Shown: positions 1-9,393, counted from the first letter of the stretch. The stretch: DNA of 64,000 bases from Vibrio spartinae (GCF_024347135.1 NZ_AP024907.1:2223001-2287000), one strand, 5' to 3'. Program-made: numbers and translations. The notes: generated by a model not told the origin, from the letters alone.

Positions 1-1186
1 CGTACCAGTGCGCGACCTGCTCGCCTGTGGATTGCCTGATAACATCAATACTGGAGCGGTCGCCATGCTCCAGACCTTCGGCAATATCGACACCAATGGC
101 GTACTCTTCGTCTTCATCCGGCAGTTCCCAGACCAGTAACATGTTCATCAATGAAATCTGCCCCTGCTCATCAAGTCGGTTTGGTTTATCGGCTTTAGTG
201 CGCTTGCCGGTCACGGGCTCAATGTCGTAAACAACCAGCGGCGCTTCACAATCTCCCTCAGCACTCATCACATGGGTTGCATCAAATACCCGGCGACCGG
301 ATACCAGAAACGCTTCTAATGGCGTTGACGGAAACTCCTGTTTCATTTGTGCGCCCTGCTCGGCCTCTTTGAGCACATACCATTGCCGCTGCGCATCATC
401 GATGGTGCAGTTCATGGCTTTTTCAACAGCATCGAAATATTCCCGCTGCGCTTTGCTCATCACCACACCACTTACCGGAACCGGAGCGCGGTATTTCGGG
501 TCTTGCCACCACGCGAAAAAATGGAATTTCCAGTCCAGCAAACTTAACTCGCTGTCGGATTGAGCCGTCTCCAGCGCCTTCATGGTCATGGTGTAGTAAT
601 CCCCGCCGACACCTTCAGCAGTAGATTCGATAAACGCGATACATTCGGAATGAATCGCATTGAGCGTTCCCGTACGAACTTCCTTTGCTTTCTCTGGATA
701 TTTCGCACAGATTTTCCCGTGCTCGGAGATATGCAGGCGCTGGACAGTCCCGGAGCGGAATGAAGTTGCAACTTGTATACTCGAATCGTGCTCAAAAAAA
801 ATCGCGCCGCCGGTGGTACCGGAGCGACGCGACTTGATTCTGAAGCGGCTTTTCAGCCACAGGGGCAAATTATCAAACGGTATTTCTATCTTGGTTCTGA
901 ATATCTCCCCGGCGGCCTGCCGGTCTTGGGCAATAATTCCGCACTTAAGGTTGTTGTTAAACAGGGCTTCATCAAGCAAGTAGATATCAATAGCAGTAGA
1001 AAATCCAAGCTGACGTGCTTTTAAAATGATGTTCAGGTACCACATCACTTGAAACAACGATTTCTGTGCTGGCCTCAAACGAAAACGAACGAGTTCACCC
1101 CGTTCGTTTTCAATCATGTAGAGATTATCCAGTCGCCACCATTTATCGGACAGTCTTGTCCTGATGTCGTGAATAGCTTGCATCAT
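1..1186 (-). CDS. Phage terminase large subunit (TerL), C-terminus cut by window edge
   Basis: This is the packaging motor: an ATPase that drives DNA into the prohead and a nuclease that cuts the concatemer. Reading the minus strand from the ATG at 1186 gives about 395 residues and no stop before the window ends. A Walker-A-like KARQLGFST lies at residues 56-64 and a Walker-B-like LHISEHGK at 151-158. Close to the edge, GVDIAEG plus a downstream Asp looks like the first acidic cluster of the RNase-H-type nuclease. A second ATG follows directly at 1183. The start lies 6 bases after the stop of the spike gene, so the two are co-transcribed. What is seen is the motif order; TerL identity is a family inference and fairly secure. 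The portal gene normally found near TerL is not in the window and may lie just outside. Confidence 0.9.
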   Translation of the reverse strand, partial: MMQAIHDIRTRLSDKWWRLDNLYMIENERGELVRFRLRPAQKSLFQVMWYLNIILKARQLGFSTAIDIYLLDEALFNNNLKCGIIAQDRQAAGEIFRTKIEIPFDNLPLWLKSRFRIKSRRSGTTGGAIFFEHDSSIQVATSFRSGTVQRLHISEHGKICAKYPEKAKEVRTGTLNAIHSECIAFIESTAEGVGGDYYTMTMKALETAQSDSELSLLDWKFHFFAWWQDPKYRAPVPVSGVVMSKAQREYFDAVEKAMNCTIDDAQRQWYVLKEAEQGAQMKQEFPSTPLEAFLVSGRRVFDATHVMSAEGDCEAPLVVYDIEPVTGKRTKADKPNRLDEQGQISLMNMLLVWELPDEDEEYAIGVDIAEGLEHGDRSSIDVIRQSTGEQVAHWY

Positions 1187-1191
1187 TCGGT

Positions 1192-3036
1192 CTAAGGCGC
1201 TGTCGCGTTGATATCCCGATGATACCACTCTGTTTTTCGCAGCACGTCCAGATTGCCCTGCTCGCTGTGGTAGGCTAACCGGTCAATGAATCCTGTGAAA
1301 AACGACTCATAGACGTTGATGCCTTCATTGGGTGTATCCGGAGTCCAGCCTTCCGGGTCAGGCATAATGTGGTGCATGTAACTTTCCATGGATGTTCCGC
1401 GTAGCACACAGGTATCAATCCACCCGATTGCCTCATTGAGCGTCGCACCAGACCAGCCCTGTCCCGGTATCGTCATTTCACGGCCACCGAAACCAAACCG
1501 GGTATACATGAAACCGCCGCCGGTAATCCGTCCTGATTTAATCCCCGCTTCGCGTAGTGCTTGTGGCAACTTATCGAAATAAAATGCATCGGTGATATCA
1601 ACAGCCAGTGCCGGTAATTCGCCTTCCGGAACCGGCTGACTCAGCTCGACCGTTGTCACCCCGGCACCGTCTGTATCACCACCGGAGACAATCACTGTGT
1701 TATCCGCCACATTGCCCCCAAAGATTTGCCAGCCGTCTTTGACAACATAGGCAGAATCAAAAGTCACGGTGGTTGAACCGTCGGCAGTCATCGTTGCAAT
1801 CTGGGCTCTTGCCATATCAGCGTTGTAATGATTTCCGAACGGATAACAGATGAAATTTGCCGCATCACTTAGCAATCCCCGAGCTTTCAAGTCAGCCTGT
1901 CCTTTCATGCAGTAAGCAACCGCATCCGCCACGCTTGGCTGTGCGGTCATATCGGAATCATCAGGCAGACCATCGAGCGCAATATCCCAGTCATAGCTAT
2001 CTTTCAGCGCCCGAACTTGCTCCCAGTTCAGTGAGTCTGAAATACCAATGACCTCCGTCGGAATATATGCCGTCCCCTTAAAGCCATACTGAGCCATATA
2101 CGGCGCGGCAATGGTGCGAATAGTATCTTCCCCGTCATCAAAGCCCATCACCACGGTGCCTTTTCCTTTTGCGGTGTGATACCAGCCATTGAGAACCACA
2201 TCAGCCGCATACGGTGCGTGGGTATTGAAAATCCGCACCTGAACATTATCAATCCCTGTCAGGGCTGCCAGTTCAGCATTCTCACTGGCGTGGTAGGCTT
2301 CCCAGATGGTTTTGTTGATGACCGTATCTTTGCCATAAGACAGGTAATCCACCCCCCATGGCGCGGCCTCCGTATCGAGATAGAACCCGACATAATCATC
2401 ATCAATCCCGAACTGAGCCACCAGATTGATATTCATGACCGGAATTTTCTTCTCGATACCCACGACGACAACCCCCAGTTCATCACCATCGATAACTTGA
2501 GAGAGTATTTTCTGAGTGCGGACTCCCGGATAACTGGTTCCGTCCCCTTTCAGCCGTATCCCGGCAGGCTTATCCGTGGCACTCACGCCGTCATCACCGG
2601 ACTGAGCCAGTGTCAATGTGGATTTACTCGGAACAGACCAAAGCTCAAGGCTGTCGAAAGTATCAACTGCAACCGGAACGGACAGACTGTTTCCAATCAA
2701 AGCCCCGCCAAGTAGACGGACGTTCACGGCCTCAACCGTAAGTGTTTTACCCAATGCATTCTGACCAATGATATAGGTATCCTCGGTCGTGTTTTCATCC
2801 CGGATACCATCGAGATACCACCGGAACTGCTCGGCATCCATCCCATCGGGCATGACTGCCCTGACGGTCTTCCCGTATTCTGAATCCCCACGGATGGAAA
2901 CAAGGGAGCGATCCTCACGACCAAAAAGCGCTGCTGTGATTTGCTCAGCACTCAAGCCACTTTCATGAACCCCTTTCAGGACATTGGCAACCTCGATTGC
3001 GGTCATATTTCCGGTCAATTTTCTGATGTTATACAT
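1192..3036 (-). CDS. Phage tail spike/fibre-like protein with NodB-type polysaccharide deacetylase domain
   Basis: A 614-residue protein encoded between TerS and TerL with a good ribosome site (AAGGAG before the ATG). Residues 1-285 are unassigned and look like virion-attachment and beta-rich domains. From about residue 290 a NodB-like fold begins: GFDDG at 298-302 matches the TFDDG motif, LNWEQV at 336-341 matches the usual helix, and CYPFG near 398 matches the third motif. The metal-binding HxxxH of the family is replaced by D355 and D359 in an otherwise aligned stretch (IALDGLPD). The protein may therefore bind a surface glycan without classical Zn-dependent deacetylation, or use another metal mode. 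Late-operon position and size favour a receptor-binding or depolymerase-like virion protein. Function is inferred from domain and context. Confidence 0.72.
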   Translation of the reverse strand: MYNIRKLTGNMTAIEVANVLKGVHESGLSAEQITAALFGREDRSLVSIRGDSEYGKTVRAVMPDGMDAEQFRWYLDGIRDENTTEDTYIIGQNALGKTLTVEAVNVRLLGGALIGNSLSVPVAVDTFDSLELWSVPSKSTLTLAQSGDDGVSATDKPAGIRLKGDGTSYPGVRTQKILSQVIDGDELGVVVVGIEKKIPVMNINLVAQFGIDDDYVGFYLDTEAAPWGVDYLSYGKDTVINKTIWEAYHASENAELAALTGIDNVQVRIFNTHAPYAADVVLNGWYHTAKGKGTVVMGFDDGEDTIRTIAAPYMAQYGFKGTAYIPTEVIGISDSLNWEQVRALKDSYDWDIALDGLPDDSDMTAQPSVADAVAYCMKGQADLKARGLLSDAANFICYPFGNHYNADMARAQIATMTADGSTTVTFDSAYVVKDGWQIFGGNVADNTVIVSGGDTDGAGVTTVELSQPVPEGELPALAVDITDAFYFDKLPQALREAGIKSGRITGGGFMYTRFGFGGREMTIPGQGWSGATLNEAIGWIDTCVLRGTSMESYMHHIMPDPEGWTPDTPNEGINVYESFFTGFIDRLAYHSEQGNLDVLRKTEWYHRDINATAP

Positions 3037-3062
3037 AACTCTTTCTCCTTCTCACAACAAAA

Positions 3063-3080
3063 AACCCGCCGAAGCGGGTT
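3063..3080 (-). terminator. Intrinsic terminator between terS and the spike gene
   Basis: A perfect 7-bp stem AACCCGC/GCGGGTT closes a TTCG-type loop and is followed on the minus strand by a run of six T. It lies in the 70-bp gap downstream of terS and upstream of the spike gene, inside the late operon. Read-through or antitermination would be needed for spike and TerL expression. Confidence 0.8.
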
Positions 3081-3106
3081 CTCTCAATTCATCTGTTTTT
3101 CGGTAT

Positions 3107-3976
3107 TTATTCATCACTCATCAATCCGCTTCGGCTCATGCTGCGAATATCACTGAGCATTTCACTCATCGGCGTCTCATCCGCCTTCCCGGCGCTCTGA
3201 ATAGCGTCCGCTTCCAGAGACAGCTTCCGAGATGCATTTTCAATGCGACCGGTGTCGGCAACGATTTTCTTTCGACCAACCACATCAAGCCCTAACTTCG
3301 ATATTGTATTGGTGATAGATTCAATGCGGGATGTGAGCACATCCAGATTGGTTTGCGCCTTTGCATAACTTTCATATAAAGACGCTCGCACCTCCGCTGA
3401 AGGCGCACTTTGCAAATCAGCCATAATCTGTTTCAGGTACTCCAATCCCATTTGCAGCCGGACCCGAGTCAGTGCCAGCTCATCCTCAAGCGTCGCCGTC
3501 TCAGAGACTTCAAACATTTCCAGAGCTGACGGCGGCAGATACCGGGCATACATCCCGCTCTTCCTTCTCAACTGATTGCCCGGCTCAAATGAGTATTCAG
3601 GATGAAGATTTCCGGAATTACCAACCGACTGCGAATGACCGGCTTTGAACCTGCCTTTTTCATCCCGCTCACCATCCAAGTTGTGATTCCCGATTTCAGG
3701 CGGTGAAAGTTGGGTGTTTTCATAAGTTTTTGGTAATTCGGATTTCTCTCGACGCTGATTTTGCCCTGCTTTCGGCTGAGATAGCGCACTTTGCGCATTA
3801 TCGTTGTGCGCACTTTTTTTCTGCGCAGACTGCGCAGCTTTGCGCACTTTAATGTAACGGCGCGCACTTGCGTAATTCAGTCCTTTAGCTTCACACCACT
3901 CTTTTGCGCCAGTTCCATACTTTGCGTGATCATGTTCAAACTGACGCTGCAATGCGTTCCAATCGTGTTTCGCCAT
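3107..3976 (-). CDS. Phage terminase small subunit (TerS)-like
   Basis: A 289-residue protein just upstream of the spike and TerL. The N-terminus (about residues 1-45, with KYGTGAKEWCEAKGLNYASA) looks like a helix-turn-helix DNA-binding domain. A basic linker follows with the short motif DEKGRFKAGHSQSVGN, typical of TerS and other phage DNA-binding proteins. The C-terminal half (about 150-260) is long amphipathic helices suited to oligomer formation. TerS recognises the packaging site and loads TerL. The ORF has no recognisable enzymatic motif. The assignment rests on the HTH-linker-helical layout and proximity to TerL. Confidence 0.75.
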   Translation of the reverse strand: MAKHDWNALQRQFEHDHAKYGTGAKEWCEAKGLNYASARRYIKVRKAAQSAQKKSAHNDNAQSALSQPKAGQNQRREKSELPKTYENTQLSPPEIGNHNLDGERDEKGRFKAGHSQSVGNSGNLHPEYSFEPGNQLRRKSGMYARYLPPSALEMFEVSETATLEDELALTRVRLQMGLEYLKQIMADLQSAPSAEVRASLYESYAKAQTNLDVLTSRIESITNTISKLGLDVVGRKKIVADTGRIENASRKLSLEADAIQSAGKADETPMSEMLSDIRSMSRSGLMSDE

Positions 3977-4006
3977 ATCGGTTATGTCTGTCGCTTGTAA
4001 GTTAGG

Positions 4007-4312
4007 TCACTGCTGAGGACTTTCTGGTATCCTCCATTTCAGATACTCATCAGCCTGAGCGGCACATTCAGCCAGCGCACTTTTAAGACGGGGAATATCT
4101 TCAGTCACAACGGCTGGCCATGTGCCGTTAATAGTGGGTTTATAACAGGGAACAATCAGCCCTTCCGGCGGTAAGATCGATTGTGTCTGAATCACCGGAA
4201 CCGGCTTAGTAGGACTGACGCAACCGCTTAGTGACATCAGCAGGGATGACACAAGTATTGCCGCGCATTTTCTGCTGAAGGTTTTTGATTTCATGACGTA
4301 ATTTCTCTTCAT
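4007..4312 (-). CDS. Rz1-like o-spanin lipoprotein
   Basis: A short lipoprotein whose first half overlaps the 3' part of the Rz-like gene in another frame, the classic Rz/Rz1 nested layout. The N-terminus has basic residues, a hydrophobic stretch and the lipobox LSGC (Cys31), so the mature protein would be anchored in the outer membrane. Proline residues follow soon after (PTKPVPVIQ), as is common in o-spanins. A second in-frame Met at residue 7 (start 4294) is an equally possible start. With Rz it would fuse inner and outer membrane in the last step of lysis. Confidence 0.8.
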   Translation of the reverse strand: MKRNYVMKSKTFSRKCAAILVSSLLMSLSGCVSPTKPVPVIQTQSILPPEGLIVPCYKPTINGTWPAVVTEDIPRLKSALAECAAQADEYLKWRIPESPQQ

Positions 4313-4580
4313 TCTGGCTCATTCGGGTTTGCCGGTTGAGTAACAGCACGTTCATCTCTTCCCGCTGCTGAGATAGCTGTGCAATCACATTGGTCTGCAT
4401 CGAAAGCTGAACGCCTGACAGCGTGAGCTTGGCGCGCAGGCTATCGTTCTCTGCTGCAACGGTTGTGATTTTGACGAACACACCGATGACAAGCGCTGCC
4501 ACCAGCGCATAGATGCCATACTTGATGTATTTAATGACGAATAGCATGGATGATTTCTGAATCCGATTTGAGATGACCAA
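4206..4580 (-). CDS. Rz-like i-spanin
   Basis: A 124-residue protein with one N-terminal transmembrane segment (about residues 20-38, YGIYALVAALVIGVFV) followed by a long helical, coiled-coil-prone periplasmic domain rich in Gln, Glu and Lys. It overlaps the endolysin 3' end by 50 bases and contains the start of the Rz1 gene. An internal Met at residue 12 (start 4547) would place the membrane segment nearer the N-terminus and is also plausible. Together with the lipoprotein it forms the spanin complex for outer membrane disruption. Confidence 0.8.
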   Translation of the reverse strand: MVISNRIQKSSMLFVIKYIKYGIYALVAALVIGVFVKITTVAAENDSLRAKLTLSGVQLSMQTNVIAQLSQQREEMNVLLLNRQTRMSQNEEKLRHEIKNLQQKMRGNTCVIPADVTKRLRQSY

Positions 4581-5073
4581 GTTGCACCAGTGCTGCTTTG
4601 ACAGGAAGCTGGCCGGTACAAAGCTGAGTTTCTATTTCTCTGCGAGTAACAATGCCAGAGCAGTTGCTGCCGTCCTTCCGACAATCCTTTCCTGCAACAT
4701 ACACCCATCGGTTAAACTCTCGACAGGCACCGTCGATATTGTGAGCCTGCAACTTTTTATACAGAGTTGATCGGCGAAGTGCGTTTGTCCCCAAGTTATA
4801 GCTGAAATCAAGTGCGGCAATGTGAACGTTTGGGGGGAGTTGGTAATTCAGCGATTCTAGGGGTTCATTATGGTAACTCAGAGAGCTGGCGAGCATCATG
4901 GCACATTGTTCATCGGTATATGACTGATTTTGTGTCACTCCGGCAGTTTCTCCATGGCAGATAGTCCAGACACCACCAGCATCCTGATAGGACAGGTTTC
5001 TCACCCCTTCAAATGCCCCTGTCACCGCAATGGCACCGAACAGAACCGGCCCGAGCAGTCGGTTATATCTCAT
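4531..5073 (-). CDS. Phage endolysin, GH24 lysozyme with SAR-like N-terminus
   Basis: A 180-residue T4-type/lambdoid lysozyme. The catalytic triad of the family is visible: E22 (FEG), D31 (YQDAGG) and T37 (VWTICHG). The N-terminus (RLLGPVLFGAIAVTGAF) is weakly hydrophobic and Gly/Ala-rich, as in signal-arrest-release endolysins that reach the periplasm by the Sec system. This would make the holin a timing or membrane-depolarising device. It overlaps the holin stop by one base at 5073 and the Rz gene at its own 3' end, giving the compact order holin-endolysin-Rz-Rz1. Confidence 0.9.
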   Translation of the reverse strand: MRYNRLLGPVLFGAIAVTGAFEGVRNLSYQDAGGVWTICHGETAGVTQNQSYTDEQCAMMLASSLSYHNEPLESLNYQLPPNVHIAALDFSYNLGTNALRRSTLYKKLQAHNIDGACREFNRWVYVAGKDCRKDGSNCSGIVTRREIETQLCTGQLPVKAALVQLGHLKSDSEIIHAIRH

Positions 5074-5354
5074 CAGCCCCCCCCAGTGCGGAAAATAATT
5101 ATCCGGGCAAGGGTAACGCCAATGCCGACCACAGAGAGGATCGTTCCGACAACAAAAGCGATATCTGAGCCGTACCAGACAAAGTTCCCAGCCAGAATGT
5201 CATGCAGGCTCGAATTGAGCATCGACTGATAGTTTTCCGCACCCTTTGCAACGCTGACACCAACCCCAGTCCCACTGCCAACTGCAATCGACATCGTGGC
5301 TTTTTCTGAAATGATTGTCCCACCAGCATCGGAGCGGATTGAAAATAGATTCAT
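5073..5354 (-). CDS. Phage holin-like small membrane protein
   Basis: A 93-residue protein with a predicted transmembrane stretch at about 63-90 (DIAFVVGTILSVVGIGV) and a moderately hydrophobic Gly-rich segment earlier (VGSGTGVGVSVA). It is the first gene after the promoter-terminator module at 5373-5442 and has a GGAG ribosome site. Position directly ahead of the endolysin is the main argument for a holin. The exact holin class cannot be told from the sequence alone. Confidence 0.7.
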   Translation of the reverse strand: MNLFSIRSDAGGTIISEKATMSIAVGSGTGVGVSVAKGAENYQSMLNSSLHDILAGNFVWYGSDIAFVVGTILSVVGIGVTLARIIIFRTGGG

Positions 5355-5372
5355 TTTGATTTCTCCAATAAA

Positions 5373-5442
5373 AAAGCCCCGTCTTTTCAGACGAGGCTTT
5401 ACACGATGGGAAAATCTTGAACTACTTTTTTGGGGGAATCAA
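5373..5442 (-). promoter_or_regulatory. Late promoter plus immediate terminator, copy A (Q-dependent module)
   Basis: On the minus strand TTGATT (5437-5442), a 17-bp spacer and CAAGAT (5414-5419) form a sigma70-like promoter. Just downstream, AAAGCCTCGTC and GACGGGGCTTT (5373-5400) form an 11-bp stem followed by a T run, an intrinsic terminator placed before the holin ribosome site. Promoter and stem match the modules at 28.7 and 29.7 kb in sequence and spacing; only the second terminator hairpin is missing here. The design fits antiterminator-controlled lysis genes. Confidence 0.6.
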
Positions 5443-5751
5443 ATCTGTGTTACATCATGAGAATATTACCCATCAAATAACTATAATCATTTGGATCGAA
5501 CATCTCTAAAACCACACATTTGATAGTGATTTTTTGATATCAGTAGTCCGACTATCACGATTCTGGACAAAAGCTTCTTAGCGAAAATGACGGAGTGGCT
5601 AATAAAAAGGATTGCAATCATAAGGCCACCCTACACGTAGCAGGCCAAATTTTTGTATTTATGATTAGTAATGTGTGCAATACCAAAAATACAAAGTTAA
5701 GAGTGCTAGCTAGTAAGGTGATACTCCCAAAAACAATCAAGCATTATCTTC

Positions 5752-8700
5752 TCAAGATCTGTAGAGGTTCACCTTTATTTCTTTAAATATATCGCTAATT
5801 TTCCAAGAGGAAATTATTTCCCTAGAATCAAGCCAGGAGACCAGTGCCTGATTCTCAGGTGTCTCTTTTAGTCTTGGTGTATGGTAACCACGGGTTATTT
5901 CGGAATATGGCTTCGGTAGACTCGCCAATACATCACGTACTTCATTGTTACTCAAATGAGAGTGATATTTATTGAAGAGTGAAATTTGCGTTGCTATCGG
6001 AGAGGAGTTCTTTATCAGAGCACTAGTTATATCTCCGTCAATGTTTGGTAGATTTGTATCTGAATTGACGATGATTGAACCAACAAGTGCAGAACGCTCT
6101 GGAAGATCAACTAACGAATGTAAATCCATCAGTTCGACGACTTTTATCTTGTTTTTCTGAGAAATATCCGACTCAAGCAGCTCTTCCAAGAAATCATCTT
6201 CTAATGAAAAGTCTTCTGGCCCAGCCAGAAATGTATCGATATTATTTGCCGCAAACAATACTTGCAACTCTCTTTCGTTGAGCGCGTTTAGAGTATCAGT
6301 ACAAAATTCGATTTTCGCTTCCTGAATTAATATTATAAGCTTTGTTGGTTCAATCCCTTCTGGAAAATGTGTAAATGACTTGGGTAAAGCTCGCACATAC
6401 TCTTTGTAGCTAACATCAGAAAGAGAATTCGCGTTAAGAAGAAAAGAACGTATAGACTTCGAATCACTATCACTGGGGACCGCTTGTTTCAGGATAGCCG
6501 ATCTAACAACGTCTCGATCGAGATACTCAACCAAGCTTTGTGCTTCAAAACCTTCACTTGCCATAAAGAAAAGGCAATTTTCCCAGTTTGGCACAATCAT
6601 AGTTAAACTGAAGAGCATAGAATGTAATCTATCGGGCACATCTTCTAACGTCGGTAATTGTTGCGTCTGTTGCTCAAGAAACTCTTGGATCGTATTGAGG
6701 TCAATCTCTTCACGGCGAACTACTTCCAAAATAGCGGATGTTTCTTCTTCAGTATTAGTTTGGATAGCCAAAAGAATATTGCGTAAGTAATCGCCAAAAT
6801 TACTCTCAATTCGATCTATCAAGACAGTACTGTTCGTCGCACGTATTGCCGTGAAGTTCCTTGTATGCAATGGGGTGATATCTTCCTCTCCCAATATCGA
6901 TTGATAAGCGAACTCTATGTTCGCTAACGTAAGGTCAAAAAGCCCCTCTTCAAACATTGAGTTCACAATGTCAAAGTGGCCTTTGATTGCTTCGAAGTCT
7001 TTAACGTCAAAATTGAGGCAAACGAGCCGCTCTGGATCGAGCTCAAGCGAACTAATCAGAATATCGGAGAGATTATCTGATACAAAAACGGGGAATTCTT
7101 CAAAATCTCTTGAAATAGATTTAAGCAAACGTTCAGTTAATCCCCCAACCAGCTGAACAACGTGTCCAAGGTTGTTTGGACTAGAAAGTACAGTCAGTAC
7201 AAAATCACTCCAGACATTAGCCAACTGTTGGAGAAGTTTTGGGACATCACTCCCGCTGCTGTAATAAGCCATAAAGAAGTCTTCGCAGTTGGAAAACTCT
7301 TCCATAATGTACCCCCAAAGCCTCTCTAATTGACTTTGGTAACGGTGTTGAGCACTCAACAGAGTGTCAACAAGCGAGATGTTTAAAACGTAACTTTGTC
7401 CAAAGTCCTCATCTCTCATCGCCGCAATAACTTCGTTTGGATTATCAATAGGAAAATCTGGCTCTGGCGTAATAAATGCACGTATTTTAATGAGAAATTT
7501 ATTGTCATTGGGAGACAATCGACCAGAATGAAAAAGTGAGGTATATTGGTAATAGGTATCGTCCAGATAACCTTCTAACAGCAGAAACCGAGCGAGCTCT
7601 CCATTCTGACCAAACTCCTCGAAAAACTCCTGTAGATGGTCGCCATTCAATCGTAATTGTTCATGAAATTTCGCAGTTCTAAGCCCTGCAACCTTTGGTC
7701 TAAGATCTCGTATTGCTCGTAGAGTTTTGGTTTTATTTTCCTCTGCCTTATGTTCTATCTCCTCTTTGCGTTGAAGATAAGTTTTGTGCTGGTCTACATT
7801 AGCTTGGAGTGCAGAAACATCCAAGCGACTATTATGACCATTAGTGTTTCGAGAATAGATGTATCGAGCCTCGATCAGCTCTTCAAACTTTCCAAAGCCT
7901 GTCAACTGGGCAGTAGCCACTTGATTATTTTGCTCAATACCCACACTAATGGTGCGTGATGGAAGCATCTCAATTAGAGCCATCGCATATATTTGACGCA
8001 ACTCTTTTAAGTCAGCAGGAGTTTGACATTCAGCGATATCAAGTTGCTTTTCGAGTGAAGTAATTTCAGCTCTAAATTTTTTTTCTCCGTGACTTATTAA
8101 CTCATCTTGGAAGTTCAATATTGCGGCGAGGGTCCCTTCGCCTCGGTGTAATTTTTCGAAATCCCGTGGATAAACATTTTTGTAGATCAAAACGGCAAGG
8201 AGTTTATTGGCGTCGAGCAAATATTCTCCATCTGTTTTCAAATTATCAACATAAATGCTGTATTCATTAAAGATGTTTTGAATCAACCGTAGATCGTTTA
8301 AATAACGTGATACCTCTCTAAGAAACTGACGATCAAGGCCTTCGTTAAGCGCAAGTCTCGCTCCTACCTTCAAGACCATGTCAATTGAGTTCGATGAGTT
8401 GATGATCGGAATAACTGGAATGATAAACTCGAAAAACTTGGTTCGCTCTGTGTTCGCAAATATGTCATCGCGTAGTGCATATAGGAATCGAATATGACGT
8501 TTTACGCCTGAATTTGCGTTAACAAGACCGTTAATTTCACGCAACGTAACGAAAATATCAGTATTGTCGAATCGGTCTAGATCCTCGATGATTACAAGAT
8601 CGTAACTAGTTTCCTGGAAAAAGTAGATTATCTCGTCTAAATGACGATTCAGTATTGAGGATTCATCATCACATGCGGACTTAATTTCGACATTTTTTAG

Positions 8701-9393
8701 CGAAATACCCTTGAGTGACAAACCAAAGCTCGCGACATAGAAGTGATGTAGTATCCACCAGAGGAATGCTGTAGCAAACACAAAGAAACCTAAATTGACT
8801 GAGTTTTCGAACGCAATAGGTTTGAAATAAGTACCACTGATGACTCCTTCCCGCTGCTGAAACACATACCAAAGCGCGAACATCCCCAACAAAATGTACA
8901 GTGACTTAAAGATCGACCCAACACCAGGCGACTGAATTCTCTTAAAGCGAGATAACGGGAGTTTGTTTGCATCAGCACCGTAAAGCATCTGCTGTAAAAT
9001 ACTCCTCTCGATCTCCTGACGATCCACAGTTTCTGCCTTCGTTTCAGCTTCGGTAATGAAAGTCGCGAGAGAAATATGAAGAACTGGCCGTCGATACGTC
9101 TTCAAAAAGGATTGAATAATGCTGCTCTTTCCTGAGCCATAAGGGCCCGTCAGGGCTATATTTGAGATTTTAGAATTGTTCGTTGCAAATCGTAACGCTT
9201 CTGAGTAGATGCCTGCTTTATCCGCGTCATCTGTCGGAGCTAGATCTACGAACTTCGATTGCATATCGTTGGCGTTTTTTTGTTCCAACCAAGACACTGT
9301 CTTATCAAGCCCCTTGATGAGCCAACTTACAAATGAGGTAATTATTTTATTCATATATGTATAGTTATTAGATTTAAACGAGTAGGGTAACAT
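5752..9393 (-). CDS. KAP-family membrane P-loop NTPase (YobI-like)
   Basis: A 1213-residue protein with Walker A GPYGSGKSS at 83-91, two hydrophobic membrane-like segments inserted before Walker B (about 162-178 and 200-222), and Walker B LVIIEDLDRFDN at 266-277. Membrane segments between Walker A and B are the hallmark of KAP NTPases. The long C-terminal region (about 450-1213) is helical and acidic without recognised domains. It is a monocistronic cargo gene between the T6SS cassette and the lysis genes and has no phage-assembly role that I recognise. Many KAP proteins on mobile elements are suspected in anti-phage defence; that function is an inference here. No clear ribosome site supports the first ATG; the Met at residue 14 is an alternative. 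Confidence 0.8.
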   Translation of the reverse strand: MLPYSFKSNNYTYMNKIITSFVSWLIKGLDKTVSWLEQKNANDMQSKFVDLAPTDDADKAGIYSEALRFATNNSKISNIALTGPYGSGKSSIIQSFLKTYRRPVLHISLATFITEAETKAETVDRQEIERSILQQMLYGADANKLPLSRFKRIQSPGVGSIFKSLYILLGMFALWYVFQQREGVISGTYFKPIAFENSVNLGFFVFATAFLWWILHHFYVASFGLSLKGISLKNVEIKSACDDESSILNRHLDEIIYFFQETSYDLVIIEDLDRFDNTDIFVTLREINGLVNANSGVKRHIRFLYALRDDIFANTERTKFFEFIIPVIPIINSSNSIDMVLKVGARLALNEGLDRQFLREVSRYLNDLRLIQNIFNEYSIYVDNLKTDGEYLLDANKLLAVLIYKNVYPRDFEKLHRGEGTLAAILNFQDELISHGEKKFRAEITSLEKQLDIAECQTPADLKELRQIYAMALIEMLPSRTISVGIEQNNQVATAQLTGFGKFEELIEARYIYSRNTNGHNSRLDVSALQANVDQHKTYLQRKEEIEHKAEENKTKTLRAIRDLRPKVAGLRTAKFHEQLRLNGDHLQEFFEEFGQNGELARFLLLEGYLDDTYYQYTSLFHSGRLSPNDNKFLIKIRAFITPEPDFPIDNPNEVIAAMRDEDFGQSYVLNISLVDTLLSAQHRYQSQLERLWGYIMEEFSNCEDFFMAYYSSGSDVPKLLQQLANVWSDFVLTVLSSPNNLGHVVQLVGGLTERLLKSISRDFEEFPVFVSDNLSDILISSLELDPERLVCLNFDVKDFEAIKGHFDIVNSMFEEGLFDLTLANIEFAYQSILGEEDITPLHTRNFTAIRATNSTVLIDRIESNFGDYLRNILLAIQTNTEEETSAILEVVRREEIDLNTIQEFLEQQTQQLPTLEDVPDRLHSMLFSLTMIVPNWENCLFFMASEGFEAQSLVEYLDRDVVRSAILKQAVPSDSDSKSIRSFLLNANSLSDVSYKEYVRALPKSFTHFPEGIEPTKLIILIQEAKIEFCTDTLNALNERELQVLFAANNIDTFLAGPEDFSLEDDFLEELLESDISQKNKIKVVELMDLHSLVDLPERSALVGSIIVNSDTNLPNIDGDITSALIKNSSPIATQISLFNKYHSHLSNNEVRDVLASLPKPYSEITRGYHTPRLKETPENQALVSWLDSREIISSWKISDIFKEIKVNLYRS

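Noticed and set aside
2176..2715. A 179-codon plus-strand frame inside the spike gene
   Set aside because: It is antisense to a gene with clear domain motifs and has no ribosome site or recognisable product.
5595..5786. A 63-codon plus-strand frame near the end of the KAP gene
   Set aside because: It runs into the KAP gene antisense, lacks a clear ribosome site and has no coding-like motif.
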